Shown here in pieces: positions 11,091 through 22,378 of a stretch of 64,000 nucleotides of DNA. The notes beneath the pieces are model-generated. The model saw only the letters and a program-made list of their open reading frames with translations, did not search any database and had not been told where the DNA came from. Positions within the stretch are counted from its first letter, which is position 1; each line of letters opens with the position of its first letter. The DNA is from Gamsiella multidivaricata (lineage: Eukaryota > Mortierellomycota > Mortierellomycetes > Mortierellales > Mortierellaceae), in NCBI RefSeq assembly GCF_025024155.1, contig NW_026251726.1, positions 372,001 to 436,000 on the forward strand. Direction: 5' to 3'. The translations under genes and the position numbers were made by a program.

Positions 11091-14000
11091 TGTGTCGGGC
11101 TAAGCAAGGAGATGAAAGGAGGAAGTAAAGTAGGACCTGGTTCAGGAGGGAGGGCACGAGTGTGGCATGGATTGAAGACTGAGGACTATGTGGGCAGGGG
11201 TGACAACCAAGCTGGGGACAGGCTGTGGCAGTGATAGCGGTAAGAGAGCAGTGTGCGATGGTAGTGTGAGAGGGGAGAGGGGGCGGAGAGGGAATGGAGA
11301 AAGGGAGCCAGATATCTTTCAATCCGGGTAAGGGCGCCAGAGGGTGGGGAGGGTAGACGGGAGAGGGAGGGCGAGGGATGAGAAGAGGAGGAAGGTGGGG
11401 GATGAGATGATGATGGTCGATGGTCGATGGCGATTGGAAGTAATCCCTCCTGGAGAGGCGGTGAATGGATGTGCAAAAATACACTTATGGTTCATGGTTT
11501 TTAAGGTATGTCAGCCAAAGCTATCAGAGAGCATGAAGGTCGAGTCTACTCCAATCGCATGGCTTTCATACGCGCTAGACTGCTCGAAGTGTTGCGGAGA
11601 GCCAGAGCCCATCCTCAAGCAACTTGGGCAACATTACCCGCGGGGGTACAGCATCGGCATCAAAAAGAAGGGCCGGAAACATCTTTGCTCGCAATAAGCA
11701 GATATTAATGAGCTTCACATTAGCAAAATGCCTGGATTGCCCGCAGACAGCACTGGAAGGAGACTCCATGCCGCCAAATATGAATATAGTCTACCGCTTC
11801 ATTCGAAAAGGATAAGCCGTGGGCCTGGTAGCGTAGATCCAAAATACGTTCAGCCCTCAGGAATTTCATTTCATCGGGCATTAAACCTGGATATTATGTA
11901 GGGTCGCCGGCCTGGCTCCCTATGTGACACAAACAAAACTGTATCCTCATCAACGAGGAACGTTGCCCATAGGAACGCCACGGCCTCACTTGGGAAAAAG
12001 AAGAAAAAGAAGTAACCCCGGGCCTTTCTTCCATCTCTCGGCGTGTCATTCCATACCCCTGTCAATACGAATTACAGGCCGAATCACTGCCCTGCCCCTG
12101 CCCTTCCCATAGCCTTCAGCCCCCACCCCTCTGTCCCACGACGTGGATAGAGGTCCTACCTAGCCTTCTCACCTGGGGAGGTAAAAACGCGCCGTTTAGC
12201 CGTAGGTGATAATGTAGATATTATTCAGGTCGAGAGCGATACTGAACGTCAGCAACATGCCGCTGTGATCTCCTTTCTTTCACACGGCATTCATGATGGT
12301 CGACGAGAAAAGGAAAAAAGATAAAAAAAAGAGCGCGTCGTTTATTCTTAAGAGTAGTGCTGAGCTGCCTTCCCATTCGGATATCGTACATCGTATCGTA
12401 TCGTATCTTGCCTAGAAGGCCGCTAAAACCAGGCTCTCATTTGGTCTCTCGATCGTTAAGTCCTCTGCCCATCCCACATCACGCGCTGTCCCTCGCGCCT
12501 TCGTCTTTGTCCTCCTATCGCCTATTTTTTTTTTTTTTGTGAAATGAGCAATAGGCCGACGATGATCATAAACGGAAATTACCTCCAGCAATTGTTGGAT
12601 AGAACAGTGTCAAATGGTATGTTGGAAATACGAGCCATACACAACTGAATAAACTTCATTCCATCCACCCTGCACAGTTAAGCAAATGATGGCTAGTTAA
12701 GCATTCTCAAGATACGGCCGAAGGACTGCCGTTGGCGGTGCGGCGTATTCGCTATTTCTCCGGCCCTAAATGTTGAGCCATGTTTAACCTATTGCCTCAC
12801 TCTTCCTGTTTTTTATATATATTTTTGACCCAGAGTGTCGAGAAGGCTAGGATCGTTTGGACTCAAATCATCGTAGGGAGTATATTTGCCGCTTTCTGTT
12901 TGTCCATGACCGGAATAAGCCATGGAGATGAACTAATCGGGCCGCGATTGCCCAACAAACAAGAGTGCAACATCTTGCGGGGTACAAAACGGGATCTTTG
13001 CGCGTAGGCACCTTTATGCACATGAAGATAAAACAAACCTGTGCATTGGACGCCGGCAATGCCCCAGGCAATAAGATTGGTACCCGTTCACATGGCGAGC
13101 TCGCGTTCATCAATTTGACGCATGATAATCTAGATAGGGGATGTTGCAGGCCATTCAGTCGACTATCGTATTCTTTCACCGGGGATATAAATGAAAAAAA
13201 AAAACCGTCTGTCTTTTGACGGGTCTCGCCGACTTTTCCATCTGTCAGTGGTTGGAACCCACAATGGAAATACGCTAACAGAGCCGATCCGGGTTGGTCG
13301 GTCAAGGGCATCCAGGCGGATGCTCAGGACCCTGACATCTATTCACAATAGGTATTCACATACATCCAAGTCTGTGCACCATCGCAAGCTTCCTTATCCG
13401 TGATCAGGCATGCAATGATTCGGGCTCAGACATGTCATCCATCTCAAGCGCTCATATCTATCGCGATTGCGATCATTTCCAGAATCCGGGGATGCACCTA
13501 TACATCGACTTTATTTGTATCCACATCACTCCACACTGTTTCCTGAGTAAAGTCCTTGTGAGAGTATTTCTTATCCAAATATACTCCAGGGAGATAAAAT
13601 AGCCATGGAATAAAAAAGTGATATTGATGAGCAATCAAGTGGGGTTCATGGAAGAAAGAGAGTAGAAGAAGCCCCACCAGGGTGTCTGCTCCCGACTGAA
13701 GGCATTGAGATACAGAGGAATGGCTAATATCATGAAAGAGGAAAGGGCACTGTCCTGCTCATACGTTTCAGGACATGTCAGGAACACACGACAAGGTTCA
13801 CGCATTGGGGCAGGTCAACCAATACAATCTTACCTTAGATGTGCAGATTGTGTGACCTACAGCGCATCTTCCCATGCAGCGCGATCGTTAACGAGTGCAT
13901 TCCCGGATGGATGGCGGGAACACAATCATAAAAGAATCACATAAGTAGAACATGCGCGGATCCGTGGCAGCAGAACCCAGGCAGATGGGTTGTGAGCGTT

Positions 14001-14308
14001 CGATGCAAGAGGCCACGGCGTCAACTGCCTTGTGTCCCCTCCCTGCATATTGATCAGATATGATAGCTATGGCACGACACGACACGCGTCGTTATCCTGC
14101 CCGATTGTAATTATCGCCACTGTGAGCTTTTCAATCAAGTTTTAATGCCCTCTCTGGTCTTGTTGTTATTGTTGACACAACATCCTGCTTCCGAGTAAAC
14201 TGTCATTACTCAATATCAATGTAAACCTCAACCACCATCAATCGTCCATCCATATCCTCATGTCCAATTGAATAACCCTCATGATATCCTTCTTAGCGAC
14301 GGAGACCC
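11091..14308. other. 3.2-kb gene-poor intergenic region
   Basis: Lies between the divergent membrane-protein gene and the chitinase gene. It begins with a purine-rich stretch (11100-11450), the likely promoter/5' leader of the minus-strand gene. No ORF here shows composition or motifs of a protein family; the longest (e.g. 12868-13311) are uninterpretable. There is a T run near 12525-12538 and an A run near 13192. No tRNA-like A/B box pair or transposon termini were recognised. Confidence 0.5.
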
Positions 14309-14314
14309 TATAAA
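14309..14314 (+). promoter_or_regulatory. TATA box of chitinase gene
   Basis: TATAAA lies 124 bp upstream of the chitinase ATG (14438), followed by a pyrimidine-rich leader typical of fungal core promoters. No in-frame upstream coding sequence competes with it. Confidence 0.6.
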
Positions 14315-14437
14315 GACCCTGGCTTCGTCGCTCTCAGAATCTCTTTTTTTTTGTTCCTTGTCTCTCCCCCTCACTCCTTCATACGGACCCAACTCCTGCT
14401 CTCTACCGCAGATTTCCTCCTCAACCATCTCACTCAA

Positions 14438-16329
14438 ATGAAAATCGCCTATTTGTCTTTGGCCACCGTGGCCTTCGTAGTCGCATCGGTCTCCGCCGCG
14501 CCAATCGCAAAGCGCGCTACTGACGACAAGCTCGTTGTTGGTTACTGGGATCCCTGGGGCGATGTCCCTGTCTCGGCCGTCGACTTTACCAAGTACACCC
14601 ACATCAACTAGTAAGTATCGCATCCCCTGGTTTAGTCAGGTTCCTAGTTTCATGCTGCTTACTCGCCAGCGAATCGACTAACCATTGTCCCTGAATTGAT
14701 GCATATTGAAACAGCGGATTCGGTATCCTCAAGAAGAGTTCTCCAAGCCCTGCCGATATCATCTTTGATCGTTACTACGACGGAACTCCCATGCGGGAGC
14801 TCGTCAAGCGCGGAAACCAGGCCGGTGTCCCCATCCTGATGTCGATCGGTGGTTGGACTGGGTCTGAGACCTTCTCCACCGTCGTCGCCAGCGCTTCTCT
14901 GCGCAAGACTTTCATCAACAACGCCTTGGTCTTTGTCCGCAAGAACACTCTCGGTGACAACGCCGCGACACCCGACGGCTGGGACATGGACGGAATCGAT
15001 ATCGACTGGTAATGAAGATGGTGTGCCATCGAAATAGATCGCAAGACATGCTCTTGAAAAATATTGAAAAGTAATTAATACTTGACTCTCCTCATTTCTC
15101 CTGATCTTCACAGGGAATATCCCGGACGTGCTGGCGCTGATTGCAACACCTACTCGCCTCAAGACTCCGCCAATTACCTTCTCTTGCTCAAGGAGCTGCG
15201 CGCTCAGCTGGACGCCGAGTTCCCCTCCAAACACAAGTTCATCACTGCTGCTGTCCGCGTCCAGCCTTTCGATGGCTCCAACGGCAGACCCCAAACCGAT
15301 GTCTCCGCCTTTGTCCCGTACTTTGACTGGATCTGTAAGTGGCAATCACTTTCTTTGCTGTAAATAATGGAAGGACACATACTCATTTTCCCCCAATGCT
15401 CCTCTTGGTTCGTCTGACGTATAGCCCTGATGGTCTACGACATTCACGGCTCGTGGTCGGCTACTACTGGCCCCAACGCTCCTTTCGGCACGCCCTCGCC
15501 CCCAGGTGAGCCATTCGGAGTCATCCAGGCTGTTACTTCGTGGAAGTCCGCTGGCTGGCCTTCGAGCAAGCTGGTTGTCGGTACCGCCTTCTACGGTAGC
15601 GCTTTCACCGCGACAGTCAACATGGATACGCAGGTCCCAATCACGCAGTACGTGCCCCATACCAACTCCGCCCTGAAGAAGCGCCAGGATGCCTGCGCTG
15701 CTAGCGACGTAGTTGCTCTCGATGACGATGGTTCCTGGAGGTGGAAGGATATCAGAACCAAAGTTCTGACTGGAGGCCCCACCACTCCTGCGGCGGGCTG
15801 GACCCGCCACTGGGACCCAGAGTCTCAGACCCCATGGTTGTTCCGTGCCTCGGACAAGAAGTTCGTCTCCTACGATGATCCCCAGTCGCTCACAGTCAAG
15901 GTCAACTATGTTAAGCAGCAATCTCTCCGTGGTGTGATGCTGTGGGACATTTCCTATGACTACAACTCGGAATTGCTCGACACGCTCAACCTGGTTCACT
16001 GCACAAGCAACTGTCCTGCGACTACCACAACTGCCACGCCCACCACGACTAGCACATCCACCACGACTACCACGTCCACCAAGACCACGACTACTGCTAC
16101 TACCACCACCACTGTGACCAAGACCACGACTGCGACTCCAACGCCCACCGGCAACCCCGGCACTGGCATCTGCGCTGGTGTCGCTGTCTGGAGCAGCGCC
16201 ACTGCCTATGCTGCCCCCGGAACCAAGGTTACCTATAACGGACACCTCTGGACCAACCAGTGGTGGACCCAGGGTGAGGCTCCCAACGGTTCTGCCTGGG
16301 GCGTCTGGAAGGACGGCGGTGCCTGCTAA
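14438..16329 (+). CDS. Secreted GH18 chitinase with CBM5/12 chitin-binding domain
   Basis: Hydrolyses chitin outside the cell or in the wall. Four exons (14438-14610, 14715-15008, 15114-15334, 15425-16329) join to 530 aa. Signal peptide about residues 1-21 (MKIAYLSLATVAFVVASVSA) is followed by a possible KR processing site. The GH18 barrel shows LMSIGGWTGSETF (substrate-binding strand) and the catalytic DGIDIDWE, whose last Glu is the acid/base; intron 2 interrupts the Trp codon just before it. MVYDIHGSW fits the conserved Tyr/Asp strand, and GVMLWDISYD the last strand. A Thr-only linker of about 50 residues leads to a C-terminal CBM5/12 module (VWSSATAYAAPGTKVTYNG, then WTNQWWTQGEAP, ending WGVWKDGGAC). 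Bacterial-type CBM5/12 is known in Mucoromycota chitinases. Confidence 0.95.
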
Positions 16330-16715
16330 ATCCTATCATGACCCACAAAACAATAGTGCCGGCTCACTGTTCTAACGAATTTAAGCAAGTAGGACTATCT
16401 ATCCTTGTCTAGTGGTATAGAATGATAATTAGCGACGAATATCTAATAAACGCAGCATATCGCTGGGCGAATGTTCTGCATATTCACCACCTCAAAAATT
16501 GAAGAAGTACGCCACCAATTTTTTTCAGGCCGCTGATTGGCTGTGTAGATAGCAGGTTGCGGATCTGCGTTTATGCGCTTCTAGGGCTCCTCTGCGATAT
16601 GTCTTTTCTTCAAGTCTGTCGATACAGCCGTCCTTGGTCCTTTGGTCGCTATATCCGTTCTTTCCACCTTATTTCTCGCTCCATCCATCCCTCTTCATCA
16701 ACGAAGTAAAGCCAT
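16330..16715. other. Short intergenic region between chitinase and photolyase
   Basis: Contains the chitinase 3' flank (AATAAA-like ATCTAATAAACG near 16440) and the photolyase promoter region. Nothing else is recognised. Confidence 0.45.
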
Positions 16716-16883
16716 ATGGTGATCTTATTCTGGACTCGCTTACCGTCTCGTCCGCTGCTCTCTTCTCATTCAAAACTCATTCCCCTCATTCCTTGTTCCT
16801 CATTCAACTGCAGTCTTGTTAACAAGTCTAGCACTACCACTGTTGCTGATACACCAGCAACGTTCGCACCGCTCTTCACAAAG

Positions 16884-18963
16884 ATGGCCCCCCAGAGAAA
16901 CAGCTCCAATGAAGAAGTCGGCGACGCTACCCTGCATGAGGACTTCAGAAAGCGTATCTGGAGCCATGCTGCAGACGACGAGGGGCCACGTTTAAAGGCG
17001 GCCAAGCACGTCACCAACACGACTTCGCATACGGATCGGTTCGACGACAACATTAAGATCAAGGACGAAGACACAGGTCCATTCGTCACTAAAAACGCCC
17101 TCATGTGGTTCAGAAACGACCTGCGACTCCAGGACAACAGAGCTCTGTACGGGGCGTCCATGCGATCCAAGGTTGGCGCCAGGTGTCTCATTGCGCTGTA
17201 TATCATTTCAGAGGAAGAATGGGAAGAACATGACGAGGCAGCCGTCAAGATCGACTTTTGGATGAGAAACCTGGCCAGCCTGAAGACTTCTCTGGACAAG
17301 TTGGCGATCCCGTTAGTCGTCAAGACTGCGAAACACAAGACAGATGTTGTGGGAGTGGTTGAATCCGTCGTACGTGAGATGGATATCAGTCATGTATTCT
17401 GGAATGCGGAGCTGATGATTGACGAGAGGCGAAGAGATGCCGCGGTCAGGAAGAGGCTGTTGAAAATCTCCAATGTTCGCGTTGAGGAGTGCGACGACCA
17501 GTGTGTTGTTAACCCACTGGAGGTTCGAACCAAAGTAGGTGACACAAGTCATTTGCAATAGGCTTTTGCGAGAACTCAAATGGCATTTACGTTTTACTAA
17601 TTTATGGGTATAGACTGGAAACCCATATGCGGTCTTCACGCCGTTCTACAACACATGGTGCAAACTTGTCGAGACCGAACCCCACTACTTGGAGCTGTCC
17701 GAAGCGCCGGATGAGAACCCACCTGAGGCGAGAGAACTCTATGTAAATTACTTTAAGGCTGACGTACCGTCTTCTCATCCACATGATCTGGACATCGACG
17801 AAGTCAACCGTCTTTACCCTGCTGGAGAAGAGGAGGCACACAACAGGGTACATGCATTCATCAAGACTAAGGGGAAGGTCTATCACGAGGGCCGCAATAC
17901 TCCATTCCAAGAAGGCACAAGTGTCATGAGCCCTTATATCAGCTCCGGTATCATTTCAGTGCGCCAGTGCATTGTCCTTGCTCGGGTAGCCAACAATAAC
18001 AAAATCACAACTGGAAACGAGGGATTAAAATTCTGGATCAAGGAACTGGGTTGGAGAGTATGATATGTCCTTATAGGTTTGATTATCCTCTGTGAGGCTA
18101 CCCCTGATGCCGTACTGACACAGACAACGTATTATTGCCTTTTTCATTCCACTAGGAGTTTTATAGGAACATTCTCGTGTGTTTCCCTCGTGTATGCATG
18201 AACAGAGCCTTCCAGTTAAAGACCGAGAAAGTTCAATGGGATGAGAACGAGGAAAATTTTCAGCGGTGGTGTGACGGTAAGACCGGGTTCCCGATTGTCG
18301 ATGCAGGCATGCGACAGCTAAACTCGATCGGATTTATGCATAATCGTCTGCGGATGATCACAGCCTGCTTCCTTGTCAAGGATTTGCTCATCGACTGGCA
18401 CAAGGGCGAGCGATACTTTATGCAGCGACTCATCGACGGCGACCTGGCGTCCAATAACGGGGGTTGGCAGTGGGTAATGTGAACAACAGCAGTCTGGATG
18501 ATTGCGTTCTACGATATTTTACGGACTAAATGGCTAACAATATGTCGCTTTTTATTTTGTTCGTTTGTCGCGTAAGAGCGCCTCAACTGGAACGGATGCT
18601 CAGCCATACTTCCGTGTCTTCAACCCGCTTTTGCAATCACAGAGATTTGATCCAAAGGGCGAATACATTCGCAAGTGGATACCAGAACTGAGAGGGTTGA
18701 ACGACAAACAGATCCACGAACCTTATCATGCCCTTCCATCCAAGGAGTTCTTGAAACTTGGGTAAGCTAGCCAACTCGGCCCTCAATCGCTTCTACGATA
18801 CAGTATCGCGTCCATTAACTCTTACCTGGATCATTCTTTTGTCGTTATGGCTCTTCATAGATATCCCACACCGATTGTGGATCATGCGGCAGCAAAGAAG
18901 AAATACGTTGACGAGTTCAAGCGCGTCCTCGCACTCGATCAATCCAACGTAGCCTCGTTATGA
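16884..18963 (+). CDS. PHR1: Class I CPD photolyase (cryptochrome/photolyase family)
   Basis: Light-driven repair of cyclobutane pyrimidine dimers using FADH- and an antenna chromophore. Five exons (16884-17534, 17614-18057, 18156-18473, 18577-18761, 18861-18963) join to 566 aa. The antenna-binding Rossmann domain begins at [19 protein letters not shown]. The FAD-binding helical domain contains [20 protein letters not shown] and [19 protein letters not shown], then [30 protein letters not shown] and [15 protein letters not shown], all typical of class I CPD enzymes. Intron 1 has a TTTACTAAT branch point. An in-frame upstream ATG at 16716 would add 56 residues rich in Ser, Leu and Thr and could give a mitochondrial form. 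It converges with the Artemis gene, with 107 bp between stop codons. Confidence 0.93.
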
Positions 18964-19070
18964 TCATTCAGTGCCACTTTGATTTCGTCCGCACATGCAT
19001 CATGATTTAAGCAATACTTTATTTATAGAATAAACCTCGCCCAGGTCATCATCATGTCGCTGTTCATTAT

Positions 19071-22000
19071 TTACATCAAATACGATAATGTCCCGTTCTC
19101 TAGCACCATATCCTGGTACTCCAAGCAGGCCACATCTTGGCTACTGAGATCTTGTTCCGACGCTTGGCTCGGTTTCTGTTTCTTCGCTTCCATATCCCTT
19201 CGTTGCCCCACTTCTAGGCCATCAATTTCATCGTCACTGCTCTCAATAATAATCACTTCCCGATCGCCATCGTCGCTTCTGCCAACCAATGTCGTCGTCG
19301 CAGACCGTTTGGGCGAAGTCGTCGTTGAGAAATGTTGCCTCGGCTCTCGTTGTAGGCCATGGCGTGGGTCTGTCTGCGCGCGGGACAGTTGGACGGTCGG
19401 TCGGAGCGGCGGTGACCATGCCAGTTGTGCGAAGATGTTCCCAATAGTTGGTGCTGTATTTTTGAATGAGTGCGGTAGTGAAGGCGAAGATGACCGTTTA
19501 AGAGGTTGTGGTATAACTGAGTAATAGCGCGTCGTCGTAGGGCTTTCTCCGAGGATGATTCCGCAGTCGGAACGCTTAGGTGGTGTCCTAGGGATGCATG
19601 ATAGTGTTGATATCGGTTCAAATGAAGGTGGGCCAAAGGAAGGCGCCGGTAGGGAGCAGCTGCTGGAGATGATGGATATGCACTCGACGATAGGTGCTTC
19701 GCTGGCCCTGGCTGGAGGTCGAGATACTGGTGATGAGCCATATAGTCCTGTTGCACCTGTAGCAGTTTCCGATCGAGTAGCCACTCGCTTGGGCTCTGGG
19801 ATTGAAGCAGTGGGTATAGAGCAAGGTAGGTTGACGATTGATGATGCAGATGAGATGAGGTTGGTCGTATCTCCAGAGGTATGGCCCGTATAGGTCGCAC
19901 AGTTAGAGATAGAATCTGGACTAGAACTGAGATATCTATTTGTTGACAAGGAATGGGAGGGAGATAAATCCTGGTACTGCTGCTCTTCCTTCTCGAACCC
20001 CAGGATTGATGGGTTCAGCTCCAAAGTGCTCTGATCGAACCATCCCTTCGTGTGTCTTATCTGATCGTTGATTTCGTTCCCATCCTCCGCGTGTTCACCG
20101 CCAGCGATAGGTTTCGCGTTTCCCGCACTTTGTCCATGATTCACATTGCTTTGCAGCGTGCTGCTCTGTCGATCCGTGTCCTCATCTCCGATCCACTCCT
20201 CCTGGGTTGTACTCTTCCCCCTCTCATGCTCTAGCCACCACTTCCGCTTCCGTTCAATGACCTCCAGATCCAATGATAGCGGTCCATCCTCCAATATCGA
20301 CTCTTCCTCTGCGACTCCATCTTCCTCAAGACTTGCCGTGTTGCGCAGCTGTCGCTTCAATTTCTCCATTTTTTTTCTTAGATGATTCGAGCGCGGTGAC
20401 AAGATCAGGCTGGGTTCTTTTGTAGAGATAGCCTTGGTACAACGGTTCGTCAGATGGACATTGCCGGCATCCAATGCAGTGACACCCCTGTTGCCCGATG
20501 AGTTGAGTGGGTTGATTCCGAGCACGGTATCACTCATATCCAGGACATGGAATTCCTTTGCATGATGAAAACTCTGAAAGTCAGTTGTGATTCCATCGGC
20601 GAGACAAGGACATCGTTCCTCATATTCTTCCACTTCTAAGAAAAAAGTCTTTTCAGGTATGCTTTTGACCAGTAATCCGATGATATCGCGATTAGACCTG
20701 TACAGTGTTCCGAACGTGGGATCACGGTGGAGTACGCAAGGAAACAACGCGCGAGGAGATACCAATCTGATGAGCTGCCGTAGTTCCGAAAGCGACGCGT
20801 GGCACGCGTAGTTGATATACTGTTGTCACATCCCAAAAAAAAATAATGGTTAGAGCTCGCGCATGAATAATAAAAGCAGTGACATACTTTCAGGAAGCTA
20901 TCTCCTAAAGACCTTACATAGCAAAGGTCGTCCTTCTTCCCGATGCTCGGTGGTAAATTCTCATTGAACTTGAACAAATGACCCCTTCCGACCACTGAAC
21001 TCTGCACAAAGGTTCCCTCCGTACCTCTCGCTTTGCGCACCATTTCCGAAAACCACGGCACATTTGGTTGAATCCTGATCAACTCTCTTGCGGAAGAATG
21101 TTCTCCACCCGCACCACCGTACCCGCATGTCGGCCTCAATCGACAGGAATGAAACCTAGCCGATATCCCATCGAGCGTCAAATGTGGTAAGATCTTTGGA
21201 TCAATCAGGTCGTCAATTGCCTCGTAGAGTTCGTACAGATATGGCGATACATGGACCTTTGTGTGGTAGGCCTTCGAAAGCGCGATCCATATGTCTTCGT
21301 AACCGAATGTCCAGGCATCGATGTAATAGTGCGCGAGACGCGGTCTGCGGTTAATAAATGTTATCAGGTCTGAAATCGCGAGATCCTATTTATAAGGGAA
21401 TCGGGAGTGCGTTCACAGAAATGGTTAAAGCAAGCCTTTTTTTAAAGAGTGCAAACTTTGATGCCCATAATCCCGTCATTTTTGAAGTTACAACGTACTC
21501 GGCTTGGGAACTCCTGAAAGGCTTGGTGGCAGCATGTGGTGTCAAGATAAAGTCTGTCAATCCGCTGAGCTGAAGACGAGAAAATTGGCATAGTACTCAG
21601 TCCTTGCAGGTTCAATACCTCGTTCCTAGCATCCCCTGTGTACAGAATGCAGGACCTGTCATCTTGCAACAGGAACATGACGGCGCCTGGGCAATGATGC
21701 GCTGGAATAAGGCATAGTCGCGCCTGCCGCCCATTGCCGAGGTCGATGTAGTGTGGGAAGTCAACTGCAAGTGGCCTCTAATCGCATTAAAGAAAATCGC
21801 ACAAGTCAATTTCCTTTCAACTGAACAACTACGATCGCCTTGACAAATACGAATTTCAATTGCTTCGTTCTCTCTCGCATATTAGCATCAAATGCGTACC
21901 AAAAAGGGTGCCAGGTGGGCGTATTTCCTTTGCATAACGCGGTCCTGCCCTGACTCGAACGCTATCTGTTTTGATCTTGTTGCGAGCAGCGGCAGCCACT

Positions 22001-22172
22001 GGGCAGTGATTTGCGAACAATATATTGTTGTATTCCATGCCTTGGCTGCCAATCCTGATAGGTGGTCACTATGAACGTGCGATAGCAGGTAGACATTGAC
22101 GCCGGGGCGCTCTTTAAAGTTGTCGATGGCGACGGTGGGGAACTCTCGGATGAGACCATCAAACGTTGACAT
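19071..22172 (-). CDS. DCLRE1C: Artemis-like nuclease (SNM1/PSO2 family, metallo-beta-lactamase + beta-CASP)
   Basis: DNA-repair nuclease of the SNM1 family. The N-terminus MSTFDGLIREFPTVAIDNFK matches the Artemis-type start. Exon 1 (22172-21900) has the metal-binding HxHxDH motif SHVHSDHLSG (residues 32-37). Exon 2, starting at 21777, continues RPLAVDFPHYIDL, then PAHHCPGAVMFLLQ and YTGDARNE (metal ligands), and RIDRLYLDTTCCH. Later exons carry the DRMBL/beta-CASP part: WIALSKAYHTKVHV, then 21181-20900, and a final large exon (about 20820-19071) opening with YINYACHASLSELRQLIRLV and PRALFPCVLHRDPTFG. The last ~400 residues are Ser-rich and disordered, with SSDDEIDGL near the end, as expected for a regulatory tail. 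Assignment to Artemis rather than Pso2 rests on the N-terminus and lack of a zinc finger. Confidence 0.87.
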
Positions 22173-22378
22173 GGAGATGAGAGTTCTGCATGGGATGAAA
22201 AGTATGAGAATCAGGTTTGAGGTTCAGGTGTTGTGAGGAAAGGCTGTCACCGGGGGCTGTGCGGACATTTTTAGTGCCACCAATTTTTGCACGTTCCTAA
22301 ATTTTTTATTATCATATACAAGGTCAAAGCAACAAAAGAATAAGGCTCAAGACAATGCTCGCGAAGAGAGAAGGGGCT

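Noticed and set aside
10701..11234. 177-aa plus-strand Gly/Arg-rich ORF
   Set aside because: Shadow of the Ser/Thr-rich ectodomain gene on the other strand; no plausible fold.
12868..13311. 147-aa minus-strand ORF in the gene-poor region
   Set aside because: No domain, no neighbouring exons in frame, ordinary length for a chance ORF in 3 kb.
15346..16245. 299-aa minus-strand ORF opposite the chitinase
   Set aside because: Antisense shadow of the biased codon usage and Thr-rich linker; no domain, while the plus strand is clearly GH18/CBM5-12.
17521..17534. GGTTCGAAC resembling a tRNA B box
   Set aside because: It lies inside the photolyase exon (codons for EVRT) with no cloverleaf around it.
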